DNA of 43,401 nt from Gemmataceae bacterium (GTDB taxonomy: Bacteria; Planctomycetota; Planctomycetia; Gemmatales; Gemmataceae): contig JAIEPT010000257.1 of the NCBI GenBank assembly GCA_019748295.1, positions 1 through 43,401 of the forward strand. Reading direction: 5' to 3'. Numbering within the stretch: the first letter of the stretch is position 1; every line of letters starts with the position of its first letter. Under the pieces are notes generated by a model. It saw nothing but the letters and a program-made list of their open reading frames with translations. It was not told where the DNA came from and did no database searches. The translations under genes were made by a program, and so were the position numbers. Of the stretch, positions 16,973 through 26,006 are shown piece after piece.

Positions 16973-17863
16973 TCATTCTACGTTTTGCACCAGTTCGCGG
17001 ATCTTTTCGAGCGTCCCCTTGATCTCGACGACTTCGCGCGAGATGCCGACGTCGCTGGCCTTGGAGCCGATCGTGTTCGCTTCGCGAAACATTTCCTGGG
17101 TCAGAAACTCGAGCTTGCGGCCCGGGCTGTCCTGATCCTTCATCAACTCCTCGAAGTGGCTCAGGTGGGTCGCCAACCGCACCACTTCTTCCGCGATGTC
17201 GCACCGCTCGGCGAATATCGAGACTTCGCGAATCAGGTGATCCTTATCGAGGACGACATCCATCTGGCCCAACAGGTTCTTGACGCGATCGTGCAGGCGA
17301 TCGCGGAAAGCCGTCACCACCTCGGGCGTTCGTTCGCGGATGACGGCCAAGTGCTTGCTGATGTTGTCGCGGAGAGCGAGGAGTTCCTGGGCCATCGATC
17401 GGCCTTCTTCGCGCCGCATCGTCTGCAGTTGTTCGATGGCTTGGAGCAAGACCTTTTCGATGACGGGCCAATCGTCGTGCAGCTTTCCGCCCTGGGCGGC
17501 CGCTTCGGGAATCACTCCCGGCAGGGTGAGCGCCTGGCTCAGCATGACGGCGCCTTGATCGACCAATCCCATCTGGGCGGAGATCGATCGGATTTGCTGG
17601 ACGTAGCTCGAAAGGGCGACGCCATTGATGCGGAAATCATGGGGCGATGCCTGCCGTTCCACGCGAAGCTGAATCTGCAGCGTCCCGCGTTTCACGAGTC
17701 GGCGAACGACCTTTTCGAACTCCGCTTCGAGCAAGTGGTAAGGATCGGGCGCCCGGAGCGAGACTTTGAGGTAGCGGTTGTTGAGGGCGCGCAGCTCGAT
17801 CGAAAGGGACATCGCGTCCCCCTGCCAGCGGGCATCGCCGTAGCCGGTCATGCTGAGCAGCAC
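16973..17863 (-). CDS. yicC: YicC family endoribonuclease-like protein
   Basis: 296 residues matching the YicC/YloC family in length and blocks: [11 protein letters not shown] at the start, [17 protein letters not shown] near 20-36, and the C-terminal [20 protein letters not shown] plus [16 protein letters not shown]. coli YicC is an endoribonuclease acting on RyhB. The yicC-gmk-rpoZ neighbourhood is conserved in many bacteria. secG lies 70 bases upstream on the same strand. Confidence 0.92.
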   Translation of the reverse strand: MLLSMTGYGDARWQGDAMSLSIELRALNNRYLKVSLRAPDPYHLLEAEFEKVVRRLVKRGTLQIQLRVERQASPHDFRINGVALSSYVQQIRSISAQMGLVDQGAVMLSQALTLPGVIPEAAAQGGKLHDDWPVIEKVLLQAIEQLQTMRREEGRSMAQELLALRDNISKHLAVIRERTPEVVTAFRDRLHDRVKNLLGQMDVVLDKDHLIREVSIFAERCDIAEEVVRLATHLSHFEELMKDQDSPGRKLEFLTQEMFREANTIGSKASDVGISREVVEIKGTLEKIRELVQNVE

Positions 17864-17932
17864 GCCTACCTCGATCGAAGCGTCGGGGAAGAATCAGTCG
17901 AACGAAAGTTGCAGATTGCGGGGGGGGGTCGC

Positions 17933-18214
17933 CTATTCCTGGACCTGTCCGGCCCCGCCGATGCGAATTTCGCGAGCTGCGGAATCAATGATGCGGACCT
18001 GGATCATGATGAGCACGAGCCACACGAGGGCGGCGTAGATGGTGATGCGCGTAAATTGATCCCCCGCGCGGGAACCGAAGGGGCTGGAGCCGCCCATGCC
18101 GCCGAGGGCCCCGACAAGCCCGCCCCCTTTGCCTCGCTGGATGAGAATCAGGAGGATGAGGAAAATGCCGAGCAGCAAAAGGATTACGTTCAAAGGACCG
18201 GCGAGCCAGGTCAT
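17933..18214 (-). CDS. secG: Preprotein translocase subunit SecG
   Basis: 93 residues with two membrane helices (about 8-26 and 57-77) joined by a glycine-rich loop ([13 protein letters not shown]), the SecG pattern. It is part of the SecYEG channel in the inner membrane. The start at 18214 puts the first helix at the N-terminus and has GGAG about 8 bases upstream; the frame to 18322 has unrelated sequence. A run of nine G follows the stop on the plus strand. Confidence 0.88.
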   Translation of the reverse strand: MTWLAGPLNVILLLLGIFLILLILIQRGKGGGLVGALGGMGGSSPFGSRAGDQFTRITIYAALVWLVLIMIQVRIIDSAAREIRIGGAGQVQE

Positions 18215-18348
18215 GGGACCGTCTCCGCAAAGGCAAGCGAAACTCGAACAGGAAGTATATTCGCCTCCTCCCCAAGCGGAAAGGCGAGTTGGCCGTCTAC
18301 TCCCGTGTGCAGGACATTGCATCTTCGACGCAACTCATTTGGAACTGT

Positions 18349-18530
18349 GGAAGCATGCGGTGATGTGCCATGCTTGGGCGGATCCCTGGCCGGGCTCTTC
18401 AATGCTTCCCCTTCCACCGCCCAAGCATGCCCCCAGACCGAACGCTCGGAAACTTCGCATGCTTCGTCGGTGAAAGCGGAAGCATTGAGGAGCCCGGCGA
18501 GGGATCCGACGAAGCATGGCACGGCCCCCG
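18349..18530. repeat. Head-to-head pair of family F palindromes
   Basis: One copy lies in minus orientation at about 18349-18427 and one in plus orientation at 18457-18530. In the first the end stem is CATGCTTGGGCGG with CCGCCCAAGCATG; in the second it is CATGCTTCGTCGG with CCGACGAAGCATG. Each is perfectly paired although two positions differ, on both sides. They fill most of the 414-base gap between secG and the dehydrogenase gene; the rest of the gap contains no gene I can support. Confidence 0.8.
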
Positions 18531-18597
18531 GCAATCTGTCCACCGCAAGCGGGACGCCAGGTAGGGGACATCGTTTCCCTCCGTTCTCGCCCCCGAT

Positions 18598-18603
18598 TAC
18601 AAT
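18598..18603 (+). promoter_or_regulatory. Putative -10 box for the short-chain dehydrogenase
   Basis: GATTACAATGG lies 26 bases before the ATG at 18629. An in-frame ATG overlaps the box itself (18602), which argues for the downstream start. Confidence 0.35.
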
Positions 18604-18628
18604 GGGCGACGATCCCACGGAGGCCGTC

Positions 18629-19396
18629 ATGCACATTCGCGATCGCGTCTTTCTCGTTACCGGCGGCGCATCAGGGCTCGGCGCCGCGTGCGTCCGACGA
18701 TTGGTCCACGACGGCGGCCGTGTCGTCATTGCGGATCGCAACGAAACGGCCGGCAACGCTCTCGCTCAGGAGTTGGGCGACCGAGTGCGATTTGCCTCGA
18801 CCGACGTGACGGACGAACGTTCGGTACAGGCCGCCCTCGACCTCGCCACCGCGACCTTCGGCGGATTGCATGCGTCGATCCAATGTGCCGGCATCGTTCA
18901 TGGCGAGAAAGTGCTCGGCCGCGGCGGTTCGCATGACCTGGCGGGCTTCGCGAAAGTCATCCACGTCAACCTGATCGGCACCTTCAATGTGATGCGGCTC
19001 GCGGCGGCCGTCCTGCAAAACAACGAACCCGGCGAGGATGGCGAACGAGGCGTCCTCATCAACACATCATCGGTGGCGGCCTTCGAGGGGCAGATCGGCC
19101 AGGCGGCCTACGCGGCATCCAAAGGCGGCGTCGCCAGCATGACCTTGCCGATCGCCCGCGAACTGGCGTCGAAGGGAATCCGCGTCCTCGCGATCGCGCC
19201 AGGTTTGTTCGACACGCCGCTGCTGGCAAGTCTGCCGGAACCGGTGCGCACCTCGCTCGGGCAACAAACGCCGTTTCCGCCCCGCCTTGGAAAGCCCGAA
19301 GAGTTCGCCGACTTCGTCGCCTACTTGCTCACCAATCGCATGCTCAATGGCTGCGTGCTGCGTTTGGACGGCGCGATCCGCATGGCGGCGAAGTAA
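18629..19396 (+). CDS. Short-chain dehydrogenase/reductase (3-hydroxyacyl-CoA dehydrogenase-like)
   Basis: 255 residues of the classical SDR fold. The cofactor motif is TGGASGLG near residue 12, and the catalytic Ser-Tyr-Lys are in [12 protein letters not shown] and YAASK. The sequence ([29 protein letters not shown] near the end) resembles type II 3-hydroxyacyl-CoA dehydrogenases, so an NAD-dependent role in fatty acid or branched-chain breakdown is likely. Start 18629 has GGAGG seven bases upstream. A much longer open frame extends upstream antisense to yicC and secG, which I take as chance. Confidence 0.9.
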   Translation: MHIRDRVFLVTGGASGLGAACVRRLVHDGGRVVIADRNETAGNALAQELGDRVRFASTDVTDERSVQAALDLATATFGGLHASIQCAGIVHGEKVLGRGGSHDLAGFAKVIHVNLIGTFNVMRLAAAVLQNNEPGEDGERGVLINTSSVAAFEGQIGQAAYAASKGGVASMTLPIARELASKGIRVLAIAPGLFDTPLLASLPEPVRTSLGQQTPFPPRLGKPEEFADFVAYLLTNRMLNGCVLRLDGAIRMAAK

Positions 19397-19493
19397 GTGT
19401 TCAAAGCGCGCAGTCTGAATGGCGCCTTGTGTTCGCTTGCTTGATTTGGCGATACTCACGCCAGTATGGCCTTCGATCTGAGCAGGAGCACAT

Positions 19494-20786
19494 ATGACCC
19501 GGAACGTAAGACTGGCGACGCTTGCTGCGGTGGCCATCCTGTTCGTCGCAACGGAAGTGGACGCCCAAGGACAAGGGGATTCGCCTCCAGCAACCCCGAA
19601 GCCGCGAGCGGTGTGGAAAACCCGCGGAGAAGTTTTTACGCTTGCATTTTACCCGGACGGAAAAACCCTTGCCGCAGGAATCGGCCGGATCGACAAGGCC
19701 CGTGTACTTGGTCACAAAGCTCTCGGAAGCCCTTGGGGCGATTTTCCAGGAGAAATCGAAGTCTGGGATGTTGCAAACGGAAAACGAGTTTTGCTTATTG
19801 AAGGGGATACGCCGAACGGCGGCCTCGCATTCGCTCCTGACGGAAAACATCTAATCGGGTGCGGCGGAGTCTATCGCAAAGACGAAACCGATTTTCGCAA
19901 TCCAAAAGTCGGCATCATCAAGGTCTGGGATGCTCGGAACGGCAAGGAAATGGCTGAGTTCGCGCAGAGCCGTATCGTCACGTCGTTGTCGTTCTCTCCC
20001 ACCGCACCGCTGATGGCAACGGGCTGTTTCGATAGCAAAGTTACCCTTTGGGATATGAAGTCGGGAACGACCGCCGCAGTGCTGAAAGGCCACGACAAAA
20101 TCGTCCACACGGTGGTGTTCAGCCCCGACGGAAAAATGCTGGCTTCCGGCGGATATGACGAAATCATCCGACTTTGGAACGTCGCAACGAAGGAACTGGT
20201 TGCCGAGTTAAATGATCCAGGCCCGGTCGGACCTGGAAAGAGCGTGGATTGCTTGGCATTCAGTCCAGACGGCGAGAGACTAGCGGCCGGCACCGATCAA
20301 GGCGTCAAGATCTGGGATGTCCCCAACCGGAAGCGTCTTCGGCACATTGAGGGTGGGTGGTCCACTTCACTCTCTTTCAGTGCAAACGGCCAGCGACTCG
20401 CATGGACGGATAGCGAAATGCAGTGCGTTCGCTGGACGGACGTGGCTACCGGCAAAGACGAAGCGAAGTTTGCGGGGCACGAGAAGCGCATTGCCGGAAT
20501 GGCTATCAGTCCTGACGGCAAGACGCTCGCCACGGGAAGTGAGGATCAAACGATTCGCTTGTGGGACCTTGAGTCCTGGAGTCTCTCGCTAAAAGACGAG
20601 GGAACTAGCTGCCAGTCGTCCGCTGTCGAAAATCCGAATTTCCAATCGTATTTCCTCCAGCCTCAGGTTATGCTCAGATATTGCCCGCCATCCGTGCATA
20701 GCCACCCTGGCTCCATCCACGCTTCCTTCTGGAGGCATCGGCCATGCGTCGATTCGCTTGCTTGGTTCTCGCGCCTATCGCCCTGA
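19494..20786 (+). CDS. Secreted WD40 repeat protein with an anomalous C-terminal tail
   Basis: 430 residues. A signal peptide (about 1-24, ending VDAQ) is followed by seven recognisable WD blades (IEVWDVANG, IKVWDARNG, VTLWDMKSG, IRLWNVATK, VKIWDVPNR, CVRWTDVATG, IRLWDLESW), enough for one closed propeller ending near residue 363. The last 67 residues look unlike a WD protein. Their codons run through the next gene's ribosome-binding site and overlap its first 43 bases, so the original stop was probably lost by a small frameshift. Base composition looks visibly more AT-rich than the neighbours, which may mean a later acquisition. AGGAG lies six bases before the ATG. Confidence 0.8.
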   Translation: MTRNVRLATLAAVAILFVATEVDAQGQGDSPPATPKPRAVWKTRGEVFTLAFYPDGKTLAAGIGRIDKARVLGHKALGSPWGDFPGEIEVWDVANGKRVLLIEGDTPNGGLAFAPDGKHLIGCGGVYRKDETDFRNPKVGIIKVWDARNGKEMAEFAQSRIVTSLSFSPTAPLMATGCFDSKVTLWDMKSGTTAAVLKGHDKIVHTVVFSPDGKMLASGGYDEIIRLWNVATKELVAELNDPGPVGPGKSVDCLAFSPDGERLAAGTDQGVKIWDVPNRKRLRHIEGGWSTSLSFSANGQRLAWTDSEMQCVRWTDVATGKDEAKFAGHEKRIAGMAISPDGKTLATGSEDQTIRLWDLESWSLSLKDEGTSCQSSAVENPNFQSYFLQPQVMLRYCPPSVHSHPGSIHASFWRHRPCVDSLAWFSRLSP

Positions 20787-23242
20787 TCGTTGCTTCGCTC
20801 CCCGCTTTCGCCGCTCCGCCGACGGATCCCGCCGCCAAGGCGAAGGTGATCGGTCAGCCCGCGTCGTTGCAGGCTCATCCCGAAAAGATCGTGCTCAACG
20901 GGCCGCACAGCATGCAGCAGCTGGTGGTCACCGGCAAGTATGCCGACGGCAGCGTCCGCGACCTCACCTACTTTGCCGACATCGCAAGCACGGCCCCGAA
21001 TATCGCGATGCTGGATGCCGAGCGAAACATCGTTTCCAAAGCGAACGGGTCCACGAACCTCACCATCAAGGCGGGCGGTCAGACGATCAGCGTGCCGATC
21101 GTTGTTGCGGACATGGAAAAGACCACACCGGTCAGCTTCCGCAATGAAGTGATCGCCTCGCTCAATGTCGGCTCGTGCAACAGCGGCGCATGCCACGGAA
21201 CGCCGAGCGGCAAGAACGGCTTCAAGCTCAGCCTTCGCGGCTTCGACCCGGCTCCTGATTACCTTCAACTCACCCGCGATGTGCTTGGCCGTCGCACCGA
21301 TCGACTTGGCGCCGAGGGCGGGCTGCTCATGCAGAAGGCGCTCGGACGAGTCCCGCATGACGGCGGCTCGCGATTCCCGGCCAACAGCGTACCGGCCGTC
21401 ACTCTGAGCCGATGGTTTGCGGAAGGCTTGCAGGACGACGTGGTCGCGACATTGCCGACCATCAAGAAAGTGGATGTCGCTCCCGGCGCCCGGGTGCTGC
21501 GTGAAGGCTCAAAGTGGCAGCAGCTCAGCGTCACTGCCCATCTGAGCGATGGCACTTCCCGCGATGTGACTCGCCTTACCGTCTTCACGACCAGCGATGC
21601 GGGCGTCGCCAATGTCGATCCGAACGGTCTCGTCGAGTTCTCGCAGTCGGGCGAAGTCGCCATCCTTTGCCGTTATCTCGAAGAACTCGTCCCGGTCCGC
21701 CTCAGCTATCTCGAATCGAAGCCCGGCTTCAGTTGGCCGAACATCGCCGAGAACAACTACGTCGATAAATTCGTGTTCGCCAAGCTGAAGGAACTGAGCA
21801 TCCAGCCGTCCGATCTGTGCACGGATCAGGAATTCATTCGCCGGGCGTTCATGGACGTCTGCGGCATCCTGCCGACGGCCGCGGAATCGGCTGCGTTTCT
21901 CGAAAGCAAGGAGCCCACGAAGCGGGCGAAGCTGATCGACGAACTGCTCGAACGCCCCGAATACTCGGACCTCTGGACGCTGAAGTGGAGCGACGTGCTT
22001 CGCTCGAACCGCAAGACGATTCAGGTGAAGGGGACCTACGTCTTCCAGAAGTATCTGCATAGCCACATCAGCCGAAACACGCCGGTGGATCAGATGGTCC
22101 GCGAGATCATCACCGCCAGCGGCAGCACCTACTCGAGCCCGGCCGCCAACTACTACCGCATCGCCCGCGACCCGACGAGTTTGGCGGAAACGACCGCCCA
22201 GCTCTTCTTCGGCATCCGCATGCAGTGCGCGAAGTGCCACAACCACCCGTTCGAGCGGTGGACGCAGGACGACTACTACAGCATGTCCGCGTGGTTCGCG
22301 CGGGTGAAGCAGAAGGTCGATCCGATGCAGCCCGGCGCCAAGGACAAGAAGGACGGCGCCGAGATGATCTTCGTCAGCCGCGACGGCGAAGTGACCCAGC
22401 CTCGCACCGGCAAGGTGATGGCTCCCAAGTTCCTGGGCGGCGCCGTCGCCAACGTTGGTCCCGCTCAGGATCGCCGCGAGGTGCTTGCTTCGTGGATGAC
22501 GTCGGCCGACAACGCGTTCTTCGCGAAGTCAATCGTCAATCGCATGTGGTTCCACGTGATGGGCAAGGGGATCGTCGATCCGGTCGACGACTTCCGCGAT
22601 TCCAATCCCTCCGCCAACGACGCGTTGCTCGACGCCATGGCGAAGGATTTCGTCGCCAACAAGTTCGACGCGAAGCATCTGCTCCGCATGATCCTGAACT
22701 CGCGGACCTACCAGCTCAGCGCTCAGACCAATGACTTCAACAAGGACGACACGAAGTACTTCTCGCATGCCGTGACGAAGCTGCACACCGCCGAGACTTT
22801 GCTCGACGCGATCTGTGCGGTGACCGATGTGCCCGAGAAATACGCCGGCATGCCCGCCGGGACGCGTGCTGTACAGTTGCCGGACGGCGAGGCGAACCAT
22901 CCGTTTCTCAAGACGTTCGGGCAACCCGCCCGTGAGCTGGCCTGCGAATGCGAACGCGAAGGGGACAGCAACCTCGCCCAGGCATTGCAGCTCATCAACG
23001 GCCCCACGGTCAACGATCGGCTCCGCAACCCGGCTAACCGCATCGGCAAGTTGCTGGAGAAGAAGATCGCCGACGAACAGGTGCTGAAGGAACTGTTCCT
23101 CGTGACGCTCTCTCGCCAACCCAGCGCCGACGAAACGCGTTCGATGCTGGACCATGTCAACAAGGCGATGGACAAGCGGAAGGCGTGGGAAGACGTGCAC
23201 TGGGCACTGATCAACTCGAAGGAGTTTCTTTTCCGCCATTAA
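20744..23242 (+). CDS. DUF1549/DUF1553 protein with Ig-like and cytochrome-c-like motifs
   Basis: 832 residues. Signal peptide 1-23 (ending AFAAPP). A BIG2-type immunoglobulin-like segment (about 40-120), the CNSGACHG motif near 145, a second Ig-like segment (about 245-325), then the DUF1549 region with the c-type heme motif CAKCHNHPFERW, and the DUF1553 region (VNRMWFHVMGKGIVDPVDDFRDSNP onward). These families are hugely expanded in planctomycetes and are thought to be exported; the substrate is unknown. GGAGG lies eight bases before the start, inside the tail of the WD40 gene. Confidence 0.9.
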   Translation: MRRFACLVLAPIALIVASLPAFAAPPTDPAAKAKVIGQPASLQAHPEKIVLNGPHSMQQLVVTGKYADGSVRDLTYFADIASTAPNIAMLDAERNIVSKANGSTNLTIKAGGQTISVPIVVADMEKTTPVSFRNEVIASLNVGSCNSGACHGTPSGKNGFKLSLRGFDPAPDYLQLTRDVLGRRTDRLGAEGGLLMQKALGRVPHDGGSRFPANSVPAVTLSRWFAEGLQDDVVATLPTIKKVDVAPGARVLREGSKWQQLSVTAHLSDGTSRDVTRLTVFTTSDAGVANVDPNGLVEFSQSGEVAILCRYLEELVPVRLSYLESKPGFSWPNIAENNYVDKFVFAKLKELSIQPSDLCTDQEFIRRAFMDVCGILPTAAESAAFLESKEPTKRAKLIDELLERPEYSDLWTLKWSDVLRSNRKTIQVKGTYVFQKYLHSHISRNTPVDQMVREIITASGSTYSSPAANYYRIARDPTSLAETTAQLFFGIRMQCAKCHNHPFERWTQDDYYSMSAWFARVKQKVDPMQPGAKDKKDGAEMIFVSRDGEVTQPRTGKVMAPKFLGGAVANVGPAQDRREVLASWMTSADNAFFAKSIVNRMWFHVMGKGIVDPVDDFRDSNPSANDALLDAMAKDFVANKFDAKHLLRMILNSRTYQLSAQTNDFNKDDTKYFSHAVTKLHTAETLLDAICAVTDVPEKYAGMPAGTRAVQLPDGEANHPFLKTFGQPARELACECEREGDSNLAQALQLINGPTVNDRLRNPANRIGKLLEKKIADEQVLKELFLVTLSRQPSADETRSMLDHVNKAMDKRKAWEDVHWALINSKEFLFRH

Positions 23243-23254
23243 GCGATCGTTCCC

Positions 23255-23331
23255 AAGCCCAGGGGCGAGCGTAGCGAGCTCCTGGGTTCAGGTTTGGAAC
23301 CCAGGAGTTCGCTACGCTCGCCCCTGGGCTT
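23255..23331. repeat. Inverted pair of family A palindromes
   Basis: Copies at 23255-23289 and 23297-23331 form a long hairpin with a seven-base loop (AAGCCCAGGGGCGAGCGTAG... against its complement). It follows the DUF1549/DUF1553 stop by 12 bases and precedes the next ATG by 14, so it may act as a terminator. Confidence 0.85.
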
Positions 23332-23345
23332 TGCGAGTGTCACCC

Positions 23346-23624
23346 ATGCCGACCGAGATGAGCCAACTCAAACGAACTGCCAACAGCCACATGCGGCGTG
23401 ATTTGGCGGCGGGCAAATGGACCTGCGATTGCGAAGCGTGCCGGGGGATGCGGTCGCTTACGGGCATGGAGAAGATGCTCGACATTTGGCCGCTCGTCCG
23501 CGAGATCGAGAATCTCGAAGCCGACCTCGACCGCATGGCGGAAGGCTCGCAGCGCGAGACGGCCCTCGAACGCTATCTGTCGCTTTACGACCAACTCGCC
23601 GACAAGATGGCGCGGCCAACCTGA
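23346..23624 (+). CDS. Small hypothetical protein with a CDCEAC cysteine cluster
   Basis: 92 residues. A cysteine motif (WTCDCEACRGMR, residues about 24-36) suggests a bound metal. The rest is a helical segment (IENLEADLDRMAEGSQ... LYDQLADKMA). No Shine-Dalgarno sequence is visible because a family A palindrome ends 14 bases before the ATG. It converges on the hydrolase gene with three bases between stops. The family is not known to me, but coding is supported by the clean amino-acid composition and tight fit between neighbours. Confidence 0.6.
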   Translation: MPTEMSQLKRTANSHMRRDLAAGKWTCDCEACRGMRSLTGMEKMLDIWPLVREIENLEADLDRMAEGSQRETALERYLSLYDQLADKMARPT

Positions 23625-23627
23625 TCG

Positions 23628-24278
23628 TCAGTTCGCATCTTTGACGAACGGGTTCGTCCGCCGTTCATGGCCGATCGTCGTCGCGGGGCCGTGGCCTGGG
23701 TAGACGGCCGTGTCTTCAGGCAGCACGAACAGCTTCGCCCGGATCCCTTCTTCCAACGTCTCGAAACTGCCGCCGGGGAAATCGGTCCGTCCGACGCTGC
23801 CGCGGAACAGCACGTCGCCGACGAACGCCGTCGTCCGTTCGCCTTCGTGGATGAAGACGACATGTCCCGGCGAGTGGCCCGGGATCTCGCGTGACAGAAA
23901 CGTGATGCCCGCGTAGGTGATGCGGTCGCCGTCTTGCAAGGTCCAATCGGCGGGCGGGCTGATGATGGGGATGCCGAACAATCCGCTGACGTTGGCTCGC
24001 GGATCGCGAAGCAGGTGTTTTTCGTTTTCGCCGATGATGAGCGGCGCGTCGGGATACGCCTTCTTCAGCGCCTCATTGCCGCCGATGTGGTCGCCATGGC
24101 CATGCGTGTTGAGAATCGCGGCGGGCTTGAGGCCATTCTCTTGAAGCACCTCGAAGATGAGATCGGGCTCCAACCCCGGATCGATCACCAGGCAATCCGT
24201 GCGGCCCGTGAGCCAGACGACATAGGTGTTTTCCTGAAACGGCAACGACTCGATCGTGCGAATTTCCAAACGCGACAT
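23628..24278 (-). CDS. MBL-fold metallohydrolase (glyoxalase II-like)
   Basis: 216 residues, the short type of hydroxyacylglutathione hydrolase-like proteins. The metal-binding motif is HGHGDH (H59, H61, D63, H64) with further ligands in IPGHSPGH, FVGDVLF and YPGHGP. A hydrolase of thioesters such as S-lactoyl-thiols is the likely role, but the family covers other substrates. AAGGAG lies nine bases upstream and a TACGAT box (24299-24304, minus) about 20 bases upstream. Confidence 0.88.
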   Translation of the reverse strand: MSRLEIRTIESLPFQENTYVVWLTGRTDCLVIDPGLEPDLIFEVLQENGLKPAAILNTHGHGDHIGGNEALKKAYPDAPLIIGENEKHLLRDPRANVSGLFGIPIISPPADWTLQDGDRITYAGITFLSREIPGHSPGHVVFIHEGERTTAFVGDVLFRGSVGRTDFPGGSFETLEEGIRAKLFVLPEDTAVYPGHGPATTIGHERRTNPFVKDAN

Positions 24279-24430
24279 GGGGCGGGCTCCTTCGTGCTAT
24301 CGTAGCGATCCCCGAGGCGAGCCTGGAACATCTTCGGGCTCTCTTGACGGCGTTCACGCGACCACGTCCCCCAAATGCAGCGGGGATCGCGGAATGTTGA
24401 TTAAGTACCCTCGGACGCGTCTGGTTAGGC

Positions 24431-24452
24431 GGAACGCCACGGAGGGCGTTCC
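24431..24452. repeat. Small palindrome
   Basis: GGAACGCC pairs with GGCGTTCC around six bases. It lies in the 206-base gap between the protease gene end and the hydrolase promoter and is the only structure I see there. Confidence 0.5.
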
Positions 24453-24484
24453 CTACAAGGGGGTGAGGATGATCGCGAGATCGC

Positions 24485-25930
24485 CTATTTCAGCCGTACT
24501 TGCTGCGGGCGTTCTTGGAATTGTCCGGAGTTGAGCGTCAGCGTGGGCAAGGCTCGGCCCCGTTCGATGGCTGCGTAGAACTCGGCGGGGGTGTTGACGG
24601 CGGCGCCGTCCACATGCGTCACGATTTGGCCCACGCGGATGCCGGACTTCGAGGCGGATCCGTTGTCTTGCAGATCGCTGATCAGAACGCCGGGCGGAAT
24701 CGGCTGAAACGTCCGCGGCGGCATTTGCACGATGAGGCTCGTGTAATCGACGCGCATGCCGTGGACGAACGGCCGACTGCCCAGCGACGTCGCGATCCGT
24801 TTGCCGGGTACGTAATACTTGGCGAGCGTGCACTGCGCTTGCTTCAACTCCGTCCCGCGGCGGTACGCGATCTTCACCCGAGTTCCCGCGAGCTTGGTTC
24901 CGAGCAGCACGAACAGGTCGTCCACTTCGCGAAGCGCCACGCCATCCACGCTGACGATGTAGTCCCCCTTTTGAAGCCCCGCCTCTTTCTTGGCAGGCGA
25001 TCCTTCGGTGGAGTGTCCGACGGGAAAGCCGCGCGTTTCGTCGTCGCCCCGTTCCTTCAGGGCTACGCCGAGAAAGCCGTAGTCCACCTCCTCGCCGCGG
25101 AGCAGCACCTGGATGATGGGCCGATACGTTTCGTCGAAGGGGAGCGCGAATCCGCCGCTCCCTTCGACGCCGTGAATCGCAGCGAGCGACGACACCATGC
25201 CGATGAGTTCGCCCTTGAGGTTCAGCAGCGCCCCGCCGCTGGCGCCGTTGGGGATGCGGGCATCGGTTTGAATGAGCGTGGCGAACTGATGCAGCGGGCG
25301 CGCGGCCCGCTCCTCGTCGCGAAGCGGCGGAGCCAACGTGCGACGGCGCAGATTGCTGACGATGCCCCACGACACGCTGGGTTGCCCATCGCGAAAGCCG
25401 GCGGCGAACGGATGGGTCAGAGCAATCACGAATTGGCCGCGTTCCAGCTTCGGCTCCGAGTTCCACTTGAGAGCCGGGAGCGGGTTGAGTCGCGGATCGA
25501 GCAGCTTCAGCACCGCGAGGTCGCTGCGCGGATCGGCCGCGTGGATCTCGGCGAAGCTGCCTTTGCCGCCGGAAAGCCGGACGAAGATTTTGGTCGCATC
25601 CTGGACGACATGCCAGTTGGTCAGCAGTAGGCCGCGCGGTTCGAGAATGACGGCGGAGCCGAACGATTCGGGGATGTGCTGGGGATCGTTGAGGTCGTAT
25701 TTCTTGCGGTCGTCGGGACGGTCTTCGGGATCGAACGGATCCTGTCGCGGCGTGTTTTTGGGGTCGGTCTTGGAGACCAACACGCAGGCGACGGACGCTT
25801 CCGCCTTGGCGATTGCCTCGCGCATGGCGGCTTCCAAGGCGAGCGCCTGCGAGAGCGGCGCCTTCTCCTGGGCGGACGTCGCGGCGAGCGGACAGCACAA
25901 AACGAAGGCGATCAGGCCCCAGCGGATCAC
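24485..25930 (-). CDS. Exported trypsin-like serine protease with PDZ domains (HtrA/Deg-like)
   Basis: About 481 residues. A signal peptide (IRWGLIAFVLCCPLAATSAQ) leads into a trypsin-like domain with the catalytic residues in LLTNWHVVQ (His), DPRSDLAVLKL (Asp) and NGASGGALL (Ser). Two PDZ-like segments follow (YIVSVDGVALREVDDL and IVTHVDGAAVNTPAEF). It likely degrades or refolds damaged proteins outside the cytoplasm. I chose the GTG at 25930 since AAGGA lies eight bases upstream and the signal peptide starts there. The ATG at 25972 overlaps a TACAAT box (25971-25976) that fits as its promoter. Upstream ATGs at 25993 and 25972 remain possible. Confidence 0.85.
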   Translation of the reverse strand: MIRWGLIAFVLCCPLAATSAQEKAPLSQALALEAAMREAIAKAEASVACVLVSKTDPKNTPRQDPFDPEDRPDDRKKYDLNDPQHIPESFGSAVILEPRGLLLTNWHVVQDATKIFVRLSGGKGSFAEIHAADPRSDLAVLKLLDPRLNPLPALKWNSEPKLERGQFVIALTHPFAAGFRDGQPSVSWGIVSNLRRRTLAPPLRDEERAARPLHQFATLIQTDARIPNGASGGALLNLKGELIGMVSSLAAIHGVEGSGGFALPFDETYRPIIQVLLRGEEVDYGFLGVALKERGDDETRGFPVGHSTEGSPAKKEAGLQKGDYIVSVDGVALREVDDLFVLLGTKLAGTRVKIAYRRGTELKQAQCTLAKYYVPGKRIATSLGSRPFVHGMRVDYTSLIVQMPPRTFQPIPPGVLISDLQDNGSASKSGIRVGQIVTHVDGAAVNTPAEFYAAIERGRALPTLTLNSGQFQERPQQVRLK

Positions 25931-25970
25931 CGGCGGATTCCTTGAACGATATGGTCCGAACCAAGACGCC

Positions 25971-25976
25971 ATTGTA
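25971..25976 (-). promoter_or_regulatory. Putative -10 box for the protease gene
   Basis: The minus strand reads GTTACAATGG about 40 bases before the GTG start at 25930. The box overlaps an in-frame ATG, which supports the downstream start. Confidence 0.35.
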
Positions 25977-26006
25977 ACGCGCCGCGGTTCCATCGCGGTA
26001 GGGGCG

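Noticed and set aside
16985..18628. A 548-residue N-terminal extension of the dehydrogenase
   Set aside because: It runs antisense through yicC and secG and then through repeats. The dehydrogenase has a good ribosome-binding site and family N-terminus at 18629.
24453..25964. A 503-codon minus-strand frame overlapping the protease
   Set aside because: It is the same stretch as the protease in another frame, with arginine/proline-rich composition typical of a shadow frame.
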